Source: an archaeon
GTDB lineage: Archaea; Thermoproteota; Nitrososphaeria; Nitrososphaerales; Gagatemarchaeaceae
Reading direction: 5' to 3'
DNA: 64,000 bases
Assembly (NCBI GenBank): GCA_021827865.1
Contig: JAKAUC010000013.1
Span: 124,001 to 188,000 of the forward strand
Shown here: in pieces, positions 32,100 to 41,171 of the stretch
How positions within the stretch are numbered: the stretch's first letter is position 1
Layout of the letters: each line of letters opens with the position of its first letter
Translations under genes and position numbers: made by a program
Notes under the pieces: model-generated
What the model was told of the DNA's origin: nothing
What the model saw: the letters and a program-made list of their open reading frames with translations, nothing else
The model's database searches: none

Positions 32100-33691
32100 T
32101 TCCCGACGGCGGCGAGGAGGGCCCTGCTCACCTCGGCCTTCCCTGCGTCCATGACGTAGGGCCCCAGCCTGGGCCCCCTGTCCGAGCCGAGCAGGATGGA
32201 ATACACCGCGGGGAAGAACTCTCCGGGCCTGAGGCCCTGCTTCTTGGCGGCGTCGAAGGCGGCGTTCTGCACGTCTTCCTCGGTCGCCAGTCCTGGGAGG
32301 GCGGCGGCGAAATCCTTCACGGCTTTGCGCGCCGCGTCGCCTAACTCGGGGGGCTCCACTGCGACCTTCCCCTCTCTCGTGGCCCACCCGCGGGCCCAGG
32401 CGATCCTCCTCGAAAGCTCGGGGACCGGGGTCTTCACCATCCCGTAGCTCGCCAGCCTCTTGACCACGAAGTCCTCCAGGGCCCCCTCAGGCGCCACAGA
32501 GGAGAGCTGCGCGAGGAGCCTATAGGGGACGCGCACCCCCTTCGCCTGGGGGGACTTCAGGAACACAGAGTACTCGTACAGCCCCCTCTGCCTCGCGTCC
32601 TTCATCTGGTTGGGGTCCCTTTTCTTGGAGAAGTAGTACTCCTCGAGGTCGTCGAACTCGTCCATGTAAAGCGGTATGTCTTCCAGCGAGATGTTCCTGG
32701 CTCCGACTATCCTCTTGTACATCAGCAGCCTCAGGCTTTCCGGGGAGGCGTACTGCAGCCACTCGTCGGGGGTGACGAGGTTCCCCGTCGACTTCGACAT
32801 CTTCTTCCCGGACTTGTCCTGGAAGAGCTCGTACCTAGCGTGGTAGGGGGGCGGGTAGCCGAGGACGCTCTCCGCCACCCAGTCGTTGATCTTGACCGAG
32901 TCGGTCAGCTCTTTCCCGTAGGCCTCGAAGCGTATGTCGAAGGCCGACCACCTGGCCGCGAACTCGACCTTCCACATCAGCTTCCCGTTCCCCTCGGTGA
33001 CCTTCACGTCCCCCTCGTGGCCGCATCCCTTGACCATCTTCTCCCCGAGCTTTGTCCCCTGGCATACGTAGTGGACGGTGTCCTTCTCAGGGTCGAAGGA
33101 CTTCGCCTGGGTGACGTATATCCTCCCGCAGCTCTTGCAGACCGGGGTGTAGGGGAGGGACTCCTCGTACTTCGACTGGCCGACCAGCTCGTTGATCTTC
33201 TTCCCTATGGCGGCCGAGCTGGATAGTATCTTCCGTATCTGGTCGTTGAGCTTCCCCGAGGCGTAGGCCTCGGCCCCGCTCTGGAACCTGTACTCGACCC
33301 CGATCTTGTCCAGGGCGCCCTTCAGGAGGGACCCCACGTGCTCCGCGTAGGAGCCGTGGCACCCCAGCGGGTCCGGGATGCGCGCCACCGGGTGCGACAG
33401 ATACTCGCTCAGCGACGCAGGGAACCCGGCCGGGACCTTCCTGAGGCCGTCGAAGTCGTCGGAGTAGGCTATCAGCTCCGACCTGTACCCCAGCGACTCC
33501 AGGGCGAGCTTGATCCCGTAGCTCCTGATGGCGTCGCCGACGCTCCCGATGTGCGGGAGCCCCGAGGCCCCGAGCCCGCTCTCCACCCTAAGCAGGGACA
33601 GGCTCCGGCCCAGACGCTTCTCGCGCTCGACCGTCTCCTGGGCCACCTTGTCCAGCCAGGTGCCGCGCCCTATGATTGCAGCCTGCTCCAA
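32096..33691 (-). CDS. lysS: Class I lysyl-tRNA synthetase
   Basis: 531 residues. Charges tRNA-Lys. HIGS at residues 47-50 and KMSKS at 297-301 mark the class I fold found in most archaea in place of class II LysRS. Cysteines C185, C188, C210 and C223 may form a zinc site within the catalytic insertion. TTG 33691 is the start, and CCTAATTA lies about 28 bases upstream as TATA-like box. The stop overlaps the UDG start. Confidence 0.95.
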   Translation of the reverse strand: MEQAAIIGRGTWLDKVAQETVEREKRLGRSLSLLRVESGLGASGLPHIGSVGDAIRSYGIKLALESLGYRSELIAYSDDFDGLRKVPAGFPASLSEYLSHPVARIPDPLGCHGSYAEHVGSLLKGALDKIGVEYRFQSGAEAYASGKLNDQIRKILSSSAAIGKKINELVGQSKYEESLPYTPVCKSCGRIYVTQAKSFDPEKDTVHYVCQGTKLGEKMVKGCGHEGDVKVTEGNGKLMWKVEFAARWSAFDIRFEAYGKELTDSVKINDWVAESVLGYPPPYHARYELFQDKSGKKMSKSTGNLVTPDEWLQYASPESLRLLMYKRIVGARNISLEDIPLYMDEFDDLEEYYFSKKRDPNQMKDARQRGLYEYSVFLKSPQAKGVRVPYRLLAQLSSVAPEGALEDFVVKRLASYGMVKTPVPELSRRIAWARGWATREGKVAVEPPELGDAARKAVKDFAAALPGLATEEDVQNAAFDAAKKQGLRPGEFFPAVYSILLGSDRGPRLGPYVMDAGKAEVSRALLAAVGN

Positions 33692-33733
33692 TCTAGGGGT
33701 CCGGGCCGTCGCGCTGGCGTAATTAGGGTTCCC

Positions 33734-35953
33734 CTATCTGTAGTAGGGGACCGGGACCTTCTCCATCGGCTTCCCCTCCCTGGACTGGCGGACCTTCTTG
33801 ATGGCGTCCGCGAAGTGGTCTATGGTCACCACCGCCTCGTCGACGTGCTTCCTGGCGTCGTCGGGCTTCGGGTACTTTGAGATGAACCCCTGCAGGACTA
33901 TGGAGACGGCGGTGTTGGTAAGCGACGCCATGTCGGCCCCGCTGAACCCCTCGGTCATTTCCACGATCCTGTCCAGGTCCACGTCCTTCGAGATGGGGAC
34001 GCCCTTGGTGTGTATCTTCAGTATCTCCCTCCTGGCTGGCTTGTCAGGGAGCGGGATCTGGATCAGCTTGTCGAACCTCCCCGCCCTCACCAGGGCCGGG
34101 TCCACGATGTCGATCCTGTTGGTGGCCGCGAGGACGACGACCCCCTGGAGGCTCTGGACGCCGTCGAGCTCGGTGAGGAGCTGGCTGACCACCCTCTCGG
34201 TCACCATGCTGTCACCGCCCATCCCCCTGGTCGGGGCGAGGGCGTCAATCTCGTCGAAGAATATGACGCAGGGCGAAGCCTGCCTGGCCCTCCTGAACAC
34301 CTCGCGGATGCCGCGCTCCGACTCTCCGACCCACTTGCTCAGGAGCTCGGGGCCCCTGACGCTGATGAAGTTCGCCTCGCTCTCGGTGGCCACGGCCTTC
34401 GCCAGGAGGGTCTTCCCCGTCCCCGACGTGCCGTAGAGCAATATCCCCTTGGGCATGCTGTAGCCGATCTTGTCGTAGAGGTCAGGGTACTTCAGGGGCC
34501 ACTCCACCGCCTCCTGCAGCTCCTTCTTGACGCCCTCAAGGCCGCCGATGTCGGCCCACTTCACGTCCGGCGTCTCCAGGTACACCTCGCGCATGGCCGA
34601 GGGCATGACGTCCTTCAGCGCGTCCTCGAAGTCAGCCATGGTGACCACCAACTTGTCCAGGGTCTCAGGGCTCAGCCTGTCCTCCTCGAGCTTGATGTCA
34701 GGCAGGTTCCTCCTCAGCGTCTTCATGGCCGCCTCCTTGCAGAGGTACTCGAGGTCCGCGCCCACGAACCCGTGGGTGACCGCGGCGAGCTTCTCCAGGT
34801 CGACTATCTTGTCGGCGGCCCCGTTCTTGTCGTCGTTCTGGGCCAGTGGCATGTGCCTGGTGTGGATCTGGAGTATCTCCAGCCTCCCCTTCTTGTCCGG
34901 GACCTTGATCTCGATCTCCCTGTCGAACCTCCCCGGCCTCCTCAGCGCCGGGTCTATGGCGTTGGGGCGGTTGGTGGCTGCGATGACGATGACCTTCCCC
35001 CTCGCCTCCAGTCCGTCCATGAGGGACAGGAGCTGGCTGACCACCCTCCGCTCGACCTCTCCCGTGACCTCCTCCCTCTTCGGGGCTATGGAGTCGATCT
35101 CGTCGATGAATATGATCGTCGGGGCTTTCTCCTTCGCTTCTTTGAAGATCTCCCGAAGCCGGGCTTCCGACTCCCCGTAGAACTTTGACATTATCTCGGG
35201 CCCGCTTATCGGGATGAAGTGGGCGTTGCTCTCTGTGGCCACGGCCTTCGCCAGGAGGGTCTTCCCCGTTCCGGGCGGTCCGTAGAGGAGTATCCCCTTG
35301 GGCGCCTCGACCCCGAGCTTCTCGAAAATCTCCGGGTGGCGCAGAGGGAGCTCTATCATCTCGCGGACCTTCTGTATCTCGTCCTTCAGTCCGCCGATGT
35401 CCTCGTAGGTCACCTGTGGGACGCCGCGAAGCGCCTCCCCCTTCTCCGAGATCACGAACACCGTCCGCTGGGTGATGAGGGCTGCGTCGGCGACCGGGCT
35501 GACCCCGACCACCTGGAAGGTGAGCCTCCCTCCGAAGTACGGTATCATGATGTTGTCCCCCTTCGTCACCGGGACGCTCTCCAGCGCGTCGGCGAGGTAC
35601 CTCTCGTCGATCGGCGGCACGGCCTCGAGTGGGGCCACGACGACCTTCTCCGCCGGCGGCGCCTTCACTTTCTTCACGACGACGACGTCGCCTATCGCCA
35701 CCCCCGCGTTGTTCCTGATGAGCCCGTCGATCCTGACTATCCCCCGACCTTCGTCAGACGGGTAGAGCGGGAGGCACTTCGCCACCGTCCGCCTCTTCCC
35801 CTTGATCTCTATGACGTCCCCCGTAGAAGCGTCCAGCGCGTCCATGGCATCGTAGTCGATCCTCGCCACCCCTCTGCCGACGTCGCGTGTGTAGGCCTCG
35901 AGGACTTTAAGCTGGACCTGCTGCTGACTCACTCCGGCTCCACTCTCAGACAA
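33734..35953 (-). CDS. cdc48: Cdc48/VCP-type AAA ATPase
   Basis: 739 residues: an N-terminal Cdc48 double-psi barrel (about 1-190) and two AAA domains. D1 has GPPGTGKT and [16 protein letters not shown]2 has GTSGTGKT and [15 protein letters not shown]; both carry arginine-finger regions (RRPGRFD and VRAGRFD). The C-terminus ends PYYR, an HbYX-like tail that can dock on the 20S proteasome. It unfolds proteins for degradation or remodelling. The start overlaps the end of hsp20 by 8 bases, so chaperone and unfoldase are made together. Confidence 0.95.
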   Translation of the reverse strand: MSESGAGVSQQQVQLKVLEAYTRDVGRGVARIDYDAMDALDASTGDVIEIKGKRRTVAKCLPLYPSDEGRGIVRIDGLIRNNAGVAIGDVVVVKKVKAPPAEKVVVAPLEAVPPIDERYLADALESVPVTKGDNIMIPYFGGRLTFQVVGVSPVADAALITQRTVFVISEKGEALRGVPQVTYEDIGGLKDEIQKVREMIELPLRHPEIFEKLGVEAPKGILLYGPPGTGKTLLAKAVATESNAHFIPISGPEIMSKFYGESEARLREIFKEAKEKAPTIIFIDEIDSIAPKREEVTGEVERRVVSQLLSLMDGLEARGKVIVIAATNRPNAIDPALRRPGRFDREIEIKVPDKKGRLEILQIHTRHMPLAQNDDKNGAADKIVDLEKLAAVTHGFVGADLEYLCKEAAMKTLRRNLPDIKLEEDRLSPETLDKLVVTMADFEDALKDVMPSAMREVYLETPDVKWADIGGLEGVKKELQEAVEWPLKYPDLYDKIGYSMPKGILLYGTSGTGKTLLAKAVATESEANFISVRGPELLSKWVGESERGIREVFRRARQASPCVIFFDEIDALAPTRGMGGDSMVTERVVSQLLTELDGVQSLQGVVVLAATNRIDIVDPALVRAGRFDKLIQIPLPDKPARREILKIHTKGVPISKDVDLDRIVEMTEGFSGADMASLTNTAVSIVLQGFISKYPKPDDARKHVDEAVVTIDHFADAIKKVRQSREGKPMEKVPVPYYR

Positions 35954-36464
35954 CGTTTACCCTCCTAAAGCCCTTATTAGGCTTGTCCTTCAATGAGAAC
36001 GAAATTTCCAACACTCCGTTCCTGTACTCCGCCTTCCCTGACTCCGCTTTGACAGGCTGCTTGAACGCGACCTCGGCGCGGTAGCGTTTCTCCCCCCGCT
36101 CCGCGGTTATCACCGCGCTCTCCTCCGTCGCGTCGACTTTGATGTCGGCCTTCTCGACCCCTGGCATCTCCAGGATCAGCCTGAGCATCTCGTCCTTCTC
36201 GTCGACCAGCTGCTCGCTGATGGGGGACCGGAACCCGTCCCTGCGCACCGGGTTGTTGCCGAATATCTGGACGGAGGGCTTCCCCTCGGGGCCCATGTTG
36301 AACGTGAACCCGGCGACGAAAGGCTTGTTCTCCTGTCCGTGGCCGAAGAACGCGTCCCTGACAGTGGCCTCGATGTCCTTCTCGAAATCTTCGAAGTACC
36401 TGTCGAGCTCGTCGAGCATGTCCCGCAGGTCCCGCCGTCTGTCGCCGCTTTCCACTCCGCTCAT
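35946..36464 (-). CDS. hsp20: Hsp20/alpha-crystallin family small heat-shock protein
   Basis: 172 residues. An N-terminal acidic helix region is followed by a crystallin domain from about residue 85 (MLRLILEMPGVEKADIKVDA), ending with the NGVLEISFSLK strand. The C-terminal I-x-I motif is not evident. It holds unfolding proteins and shares a promoter with Cdc48. The ATG at 36464 lies about 20 bases from an AT-rich palindrome shared with the divergent regulator gene. Confidence 0.85.
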   Translation of the reverse strand: MSGVESGDRRRDLRDMLDELDRYFEDFEKDIEATVRDAFFGHGQENKPFVAGFTFNMGPEGKPSVQIFGNNPVRRDGFRSPISEQLVDEKDEMLRLILEMPGVEKADIKVDATEESAVITAERGEKRYRAEVAFKQPVKAESGKAEYRNGVLEISFSLKDKPNKGFRRVNVV

Positions 36465-36478
36465 GTTAATTCACTATA

Positions 36479-36490
36479 GGTTAATTAACC
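36479..36490. promoter_or_regulatory. Palindrome GGTTAATTAACC in the hsp20 / winged-helix divergent promoter
   Basis: A perfect 12-bp inverted repeat between the two divergent start codons. Its TTAATTAA centre can serve as the TATA box for hsp20. A plus-strand TTTATTAA at 36495-36502 lies about 22 bases before ATG 36520. Either the regulator blocks its own and hsp20 transcription here, or the symmetry is only that of the TATA element. Confidence 0.5.
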
Positions 36491-36519
36491 CATGTTTATT
36501 AACTTACCTCTCGGAGCTT

Positions 36520-37125
36520 ATGCCCGTGCCAGCCGACCTCATGGAGGAAGTCCTGTCGCCGAGGGCGAGGCTGAGGATAGTGGACGCGGTGTCTGTCAGG
36601 CCCCGGACCCTGCGGGAGCTTTCGCACATAACGGGCATCTCCGTCCAGGGGGTGCTGCGGCACCTCAAGAGGCTCGCGGAGCTCGGGGCTGTCGAGGAGA
36701 GGCCCCTCCCGAAGCTCGCACCCAAGGCGCGGACGGTGTATGCCGCGACATCGGTCCGCGTCAGGGACTTCTCGACCCCGGGGTTCACCGTGGTCCGCTC
36801 GACGGTACGCCGCCCCGAGACCCGAGGGGGGGAGAGGGTCCGCGACCTCGAAAGGGCCGCGGGGGACCTGCTCATCCTCAGGAGGAGGATAGGGGAGGCG
36901 ACGAGGAAGCTGGGTCGGTTGATCGACGAAGCAGCCGAAGAGGAGGAGAGGCTCGCGGCCGCGGTGAGGTCCCTGCCGCTGTCTCAGGCGGAGAAGCTGA
37001 TGGTCGAAGTGGCCCTCACCGAGGACACCCTGGAGGACGGGCTGGGGGTCCTCTCGAAGTACTACGGGATCGGGGACAGAAGGTCTATAGAGCGAGCCCT
37101 GGCCCAGGCGGACAGAGTTGTCTGA
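36520..37125 (+). CDS. Winged-helix transcriptional regulator
   Basis: 201 residues. An N-terminal ArsR-like winged helix (ARLRIVDAVSVRPRTLRELSHITG, then VQGVLRHLKRLAELGAVEE) is followed by a wing (KARTVYAATS) and a coiled-coil-like acidic C-terminal half (about 110-190), probably for dimer formation. It is divergent from hsp20-cdc48 and may be the heat-shock or proteostasis repressor of that operon; this is inference. The long frame to 36139 reads antisense to hsp20 and is rejected. Confidence 0.78.
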   Translation: MPVPADLMEEVLSPRARLRIVDAVSVRPRTLRELSHITGISVQGVLRHLKRLAELGAVEERPLPKLAPKARTVYAATSVRVRDFSTPGFTVVRSTVRRPETRGGERVRDLERAAGDLLILRRRIGEATRKLGRLIDEAAEEEERLAAAVRSLPLSQAEKLMVEVALTEDTLEDGLGVLSKYYGIGDRRSIERALAQADRVV

Positions 37126-37951
37126 GAGCAAGAAGCTCGTCATGGTGACCAACGACGACAGCGTCCAGAGCAACGGCATAGTCACCCTGGCCCGGGCCGC
37201 GGCGAAGCACGCCGAGGCGATCATCGTCGCCCCCGAGCAGCCCCAGAGCGCAACAGCCCTCAGCCTCACCTTCCACAAGCCCATCCGGGTGAACAGGGTG
37301 AGGCGGGACAACTTCGAGTGCTACGCCGTCTCGGGGTCTCCGGGGGACTGCGTGATGGTCGGGGTGAACAAGGTCCTCCCGAGGAAGCCAGACCTTGTGG
37401 TCTCTGGGATCAACATCGGGGACAACAACACCTTCCAGGACATACTCGCGTCCGGGACGGTGGCGGCTGCCCTGGAGTCGGCCATCACCGGGATACCTGC
37501 CATCGCGTTCTCCATGGAGGTGAGCGGTGAGTCGCTGTTCGCCCTCGAGTACGACCAGCCCGACTTCACCAACGCCGGCATCATCGCGGGGGAGATAATC
37601 CGGGACGTCCTGGACAACGGGATGCCCGAGGGTGCCGAGATCCTGAACGTCAACTTCCCCCGCATGGTCCAGCCGACGACCCCCATCAAGATCACCGAGG
37701 TCGGGAGGAGGAAGTACACAGACAAGGTCCTGGTGAGGAGGGACCCGAGGGGGAGGGCCTACTACTGGCTCTTCGGGGAGCGGCTCACGGCGTTTCCGGA
37801 CAGGACCGACGCGGAGGCCGTGCTGGTGAAGAAGCACGTGTCCATCACCCCCTTGGTGCTCAAGATGTCGGGACCTCCCTCCAAGGACCTCTCCATGCTC
37901 AGGGATCGGGTAGAGGAGAGGCTCCAAAGGCCACGCCGGGGCCGCCGATAG
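37118..37951 (+). CDS. surE: SurE-family 5'/3'-nucleotidase
   Basis: 277 residues. The metal site begins VTNDDS, with Ser in SGSPGDC and Asn in SGINIGDN. It hydrolyses nucleoside monophosphates and perhaps polyphosphate. TTG 37118 lies 8 bases inside the end of the regulator gene, so the two are coupled. The C-terminus (RPRRGRR) is basic. Length is typical for archaeal SurE. Confidence 0.9.
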   Translation: MSESKKLVMVTNDDSVQSNGIVTLARAAAKHAEAIIVAPEQPQSATALSLTFHKPIRVNRVRRDNFECYAVSGSPGDCVMVGVNKVLPRKPDLVVSGINIGDNNTFQDILASGTVAAALESAITGIPAIAFSMEVSGESLFALEYDQPDFTNAGIIAGEIIRDVLDNGMPEGAEILNVNFPRMVQPTTPIKITEVGRRKYTDKVLVRRDPRGRAYYWLFGERLTAFPDRTDAEAVLVKKHVSITPLVLKMSGPPSKDLSMLRDRVEERLQRPRRGRR

Positions 37952-37967
37952 AGGGACGCAGGTAACG

Positions 37968-38471
37968 GTGACGGCTGCGGTGGCAGGCTGGGAGGAGGTC
38001 GATGCGAAGATGAGGGTGGTAAGGCTGACGCCCCCCCTGCAGGCGCTGGTCCCTGCGCTGGCGCTCCCAGCCCTCTCCAAAGGGACCAGGGGGATGACGC
38101 TGATACCCGGGCGGGGAGGCCTTGCTTTGGGCTTGGTCCTGGTGGCGGCGGCCGGGGGGACGGCCTACGCCCTCTACTCTGTTGCCGGCGCCCTGGGGGC
38201 GCTCCTCCCCGTCTGGCTGGTGGGGACGGCAGGTGGGGTCCTCCTCGCGTCGGCGATGAGGCCGACGGCGTTCGTAAAGCCGATATGCGTCCGCTGCAGG
38301 CTCCTCCCTGTGATAAGAGAGCACGAAGCGATACACCTTTCCGGGGTGGCCAGCGAGGAGGCGGTCTGGGAGTCGATGCGGTCGAGGCACAGCGTTGAGA
38401 GCCTGGCTCTGGCCGGGGACCCGGCCATATGCGACTTCTGCCCGATCCCCAAGAGACTCGCAGGGCGCTAG
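37968..38471 (+). CDS. Hypothetical membrane protein with paired CxxC motifs
   Basis: 167 residues. Two hydrophobic segments (GLALGLVLVAAAGGTAYALY and GALLPVWLVGTAGGVLLASA) are followed by a soluble tail with ICVRCRLLP and ICDFCPIP about 44 residues apart, which could bind zinc. Not recognised. It lies between surE and rli1 with short gaps, probably in the same transcript. Confidence 0.55.
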   Translation: MTAAVAGWEEVDAKMRVVRLTPPLQALVPALALPALSKGTRGMTLIPGRGGLALGLVLVAAAGGTAYALYSVAGALGALLPVWLVGTAGGVLLASAMRPTAFVKPICVRCRLLPVIREHEAIHLSGVASEEAVWESMRSRHSVESLALAGDPAICDFCPIPKRLAGR

Positions 38472-38481
38472 GTGATAGGAT

Positions 38482-40293
38482 TTGGTCCACCGCATCGCCG
38501 TAGTCGATCAGGACCTCTGTCAGACCAAGAAGTGCGGCCTGGAGTGCATAAAGGAGTGCCCGGTCAACATCAACGGCCAGGAGTGCATCACCCTCCCCGA
38601 GAGCAGGATCGCCCTCATCTCCGAGGGGCTCTGCATCGGCTGCGGCGTCTGCATCAAGGTCTGCCCCTTCGACGCCATAGACATCCTCAACCTCAGCGAG
38701 GAGCTGAAGACGGACAAGATCCACCAGTACGGTGTCAACTCCTTCCGGCTCTTCCGGATACCCACGGTGAGGAAGGGCCAGGTGGTGGGGCTGGTCGGGA
38801 GGAACGGCATAGGCAAGTCCACGGCGCTCAAGATACTCGCGGGGCAGCTCGTCCCCAACCTGGGGGACTACGAGGCCGAGGCCACCTGGGAAAGGTTCCT
38901 CAAGTACCTGAGCGGGCGGGAGATGAAAGAGCACTTCGAGAGGATCGCCGACGGAGAGATGAGGGTGTCCCTCAAGCCCCAGGCGGTCTACAAGATTCCC
39001 GAGGCGTGGAAGGGGAAGGCGCGGCCTCTGCTGGAGCAGATGGACGAGAGGAAGAGGCTGGACGAAGTGGTGGACGCGCTCAGCCTCAGGGAGTCACTCG
39101 ACAGGGACCTCCCCGACCTCAGCGGGGGGGAGCTGCAGAGGGTGGCCGTCGCCGCGGCGGCCCTCAAGGACGCGGACCTCTACCTCTTCGACGAGCCGTC
39201 GTCCTACAACGACGTCTACCAGAGGCTCGCTGTCTCGAAGCTGATAACAGGCCTGGCCGAAGAGGGCAGGGCGGTCCTCGTGGTCGAGCACGACATCGCG
39301 TTCCTCGACTACGTCACGGACTACGTCCAGATAATCTACGGCGAGCCCGGGGCCTACGGCATCGTCTCCGGGCTCTACGCCGCCAGGACCGGGATCAACG
39401 CCCTGCTGGACGGCTACCTCCCCCAGGAGAACGTCAGGTTCAGGGACCACTCGGTCTCCTTCGAGCTCAGGGCCGCCGGAGAGACCGTGGAGAGCGAGGC
39501 CGCCGTCGCGAAGTACACCGAGCTGGCGAAGGGATACCCCTCGTTCAGCCTGAAGGTCGGTGCGGGGGAGATCAAGGGCGGCTCCATCGTCGGGGTGGTG
39601 GGGGCCAACGCCCTGGGGAAGACCACGTTCCTGAAGATGCTGGCTGGGGTGGAGAAGCCCGCCGAGGGGACGGTGCACGTGGACGCCAAGGTGGCCTACA
39701 AGCCCCAGTACCTCAGCTCTGAGTTCGACGGGACCGTGGAAGAGTTCTTCATGTCGACCCTGGGGACGAAGTACAGCGACCCGATCCTCCAGGACAACCT
39801 GGTCACCCCCCTTAGGATGGAGAAGCTCCTGGCGAGGAAGCTGGGGGAGCTGAGCGGCGGGGAGCTCCAGAAGGTGGCCGTGGTCGCCACCATGGCCCAG
39901 GAGACGGACCTGTACGCCCTGGACGAGCCGTCGGCGTTCCTGGACGTGGAGGACAGGTTCGTCGTCTCCAAGGCGATCAACAGGATGGTGAAGGCAAGGG
40001 GGAAGGCGGCGGTGGTCATAGACCACGACCTCCAGGTGGTGGACATAGTGTCGGACAGGCTCCTGGTCTTCAGCGGAGAGCCGGGGGTGGCCGGGGAGGC
40101 TACCTCTCCGCTCACCAAGGAGGCTGGGATGAACGACTTCCTGAGCAGGGTGGGGCTCACCTACAGGCGGGACGTCAACACAGGGAGGCCGAGGGTCAAC
40201 AAGCCAGGTTCCAAGCTGGACAGGGAGCAGAAGTCGAAGGGGACCTACTACTACGTGTCAGCCCAGAGTGAAGAAAGTGCCGCGGCTGATTAG
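38482..40293 (+). CDS. rli1: ABCE1/Rli1 ribosome recycling ATPase
   Basis: 603 residues. The N-terminal two-[4Fe-4S] domain (CQTKKCGLECIKECPVNING and CIGCGVCIKVCPFDAI) is followed by two ABC domains: Walker A GRNGIGKST and GANALGKTT, signatures LSGGELQRV and LSGGELQKV, Walker B LYLFDEPSS and LYALDEPSA. It splits ribosomes after termination. TTG 38482 starts it. The 3' end overlaps trm5 by 26 bases. Confidence 0.96.
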   Translation: MVHRIAVVDQDLCQTKKCGLECIKECPVNINGQECITLPESRIALISEGLCIGCGVCIKVCPFDAIDILNLSEELKTDKIHQYGVNSFRLFRIPTVRKGQVVGLVGRNGIGKSTALKILAGQLVPNLGDYEAEATWERFLKYLSGREMKEHFERIADGEMRVSLKPQAVYKIPEAWKGKARPLLEQMDERKRLDEVVDALSLRESLDRDLPDLSGGELQRVAVAAAALKDADLYLFDEPSSYNDVYQRLAVSKLITGLAEEGRAVLVVEHDIAFLDYVTDYVQIIYGEPGAYGIVSGLYAARTGINALLDGYLPQENVRFRDHSVSFELRAAGETVESEAAVAKYTELAKGYPSFSLKVGAGEIKGGSIVGVVGANALGKTTFLKMLAGVEKPAEGTVHVDAKVAYKPQYLSSEFDGTVEEFFMSTLGTKYSDPILQDNLVTPLRMEKLLARKLGELSGGELQKVAVVATMAQETDLYALDEPSAFLDVEDRFVVSKAINRMVKARGKAAVVIDHDLQVVDIVSDRLLVFSGEPGVAGEATSPLTKEAGMNDFLSRVGLTYRRDVNTGRPRVNKPGSKLDREQKSKGTYYYVSAQSEESAAAD

Positions 40294-41149
40294 GGCCGCC
40301 ATGGAGAGGGCGGGGGTCGAGGGGGCGGACCGGGTCTCCTCCGGGGTCGACGTGGTCGGGGACATCGCGATAGTGAGGCTAGCCGGCTTCTCGGCGCCGG
40401 AGAAGAGGAGGGTCGCCAGGGCGCTCCTCGAGGAGATGAAGAACGCCAGGGTGGTGATGGAGCAGGAGGGTGGGATAGAGGGGGAGTTCAGGCTCAGGAG
40501 GCTGGCGCACCTCGCGGGCGAGAAGAGGACGACGACGGTTCACAGAGAGAACGGGTGCTCCTTCAGGGTGGACGTGGAGAAGGCATACTTCTCCCCCCGG
40601 CTGTCGACCGAGAGGCTGCGGATAGCGAAGCTGGTCGGGCCCAGGGAGCGGGTGCTGAACATGTTCGCCGGGGTCGGACCCTTCTCCATCCTGATAGCGA
40701 AGGTCGCCGGGGCCAGAGTGACCAGCTGCGAGGTGAACGAGGCGGCGGCCGAGCTGCACGAGGCGAACGACAGGCTGAACAAGGTCGAGGGGCTGGTGAC
40801 CGTGGTCCGCGGGGACGCGGCGGGGCTCCCCGGGACGCTGCGGGGGAAGTTCGACAGGATACTGATGCCCCACCCCTCGGAGGCGGACAGGTACCTCCCG
40901 GCGGCGATCAGGATGGCGAAGGGGAGTGGGACCATCCACTACTACAGGCACATCCTGGGCGAGGACGAGGGGGAGGCAGCCGTCGCTCTACGCAAGGAGC
41001 TGCGGGGGCTCCTCCCCGCGGGGGCGAAGTTCACGACAAGGAGGGTGCGCGAGGTGGGACCGAGGTGGGTGGAGATGGCGGCCGACATCAGGCTCACCCC
41101 CAGCAGAGGAAGGTCCCGGGCCCGCCGGAAGAGGGCAACGCCAACATAG
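40268..41149 (+). CDS. trm5: Trm5-type tRNA (guanine-37-N1) methyltransferase
   Basis: 293 residues. The SAM-binding motif VLNMFAGVGPFSI, then TSCEVNEAA, then the catalytic-region MPHPSEADRYL (compare NLP-P) and GTIHYYRH are characteristic of the Trm5/Taw2 family. The N-terminal RNA-binding part is short, as in Trm5b or Trm5c forms. Methylation of G37 prevents frameshifting, so coupling with rli1 puts two translation-fidelity genes together. Taw2, which makes wybutosine, is the other possibility. Confidence 0.85.
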   Translation: MKKVPRLIRAAMERAGVEGADRVSSGVDVVGDIAIVRLAGFSAPEKRRVARALLEEMKNARVVMEQEGGIEGEFRLRRLAHLAGEKRTTTVHRENGCSFRVDVEKAYFSPRLSTERLRIAKLVGPRERVLNMFAGVGPFSILIAKVAGARVTSCEVNEAAAELHEANDRLNKVEGLVTVVRGDAAGLPGTLRGKFDRILMPHPSEADRYLPAAIRMAKGSGTIHYYRHILGEDEGEAAVALRKELRGLLPAGAKFTTRRVREVGPRWVEMAADIRLTPSRGRSRARRKRATPT

Positions 41150-41171
41150 GCGGGCTCGTCCCCCCACCGGG

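Noticed and set aside
34010-35188. Long plus-strand open frame opposite cdc48
   Set aside because: Shadow of a high-GC gene; low-complexity Leu/Arg/Asp translation and no start signals.
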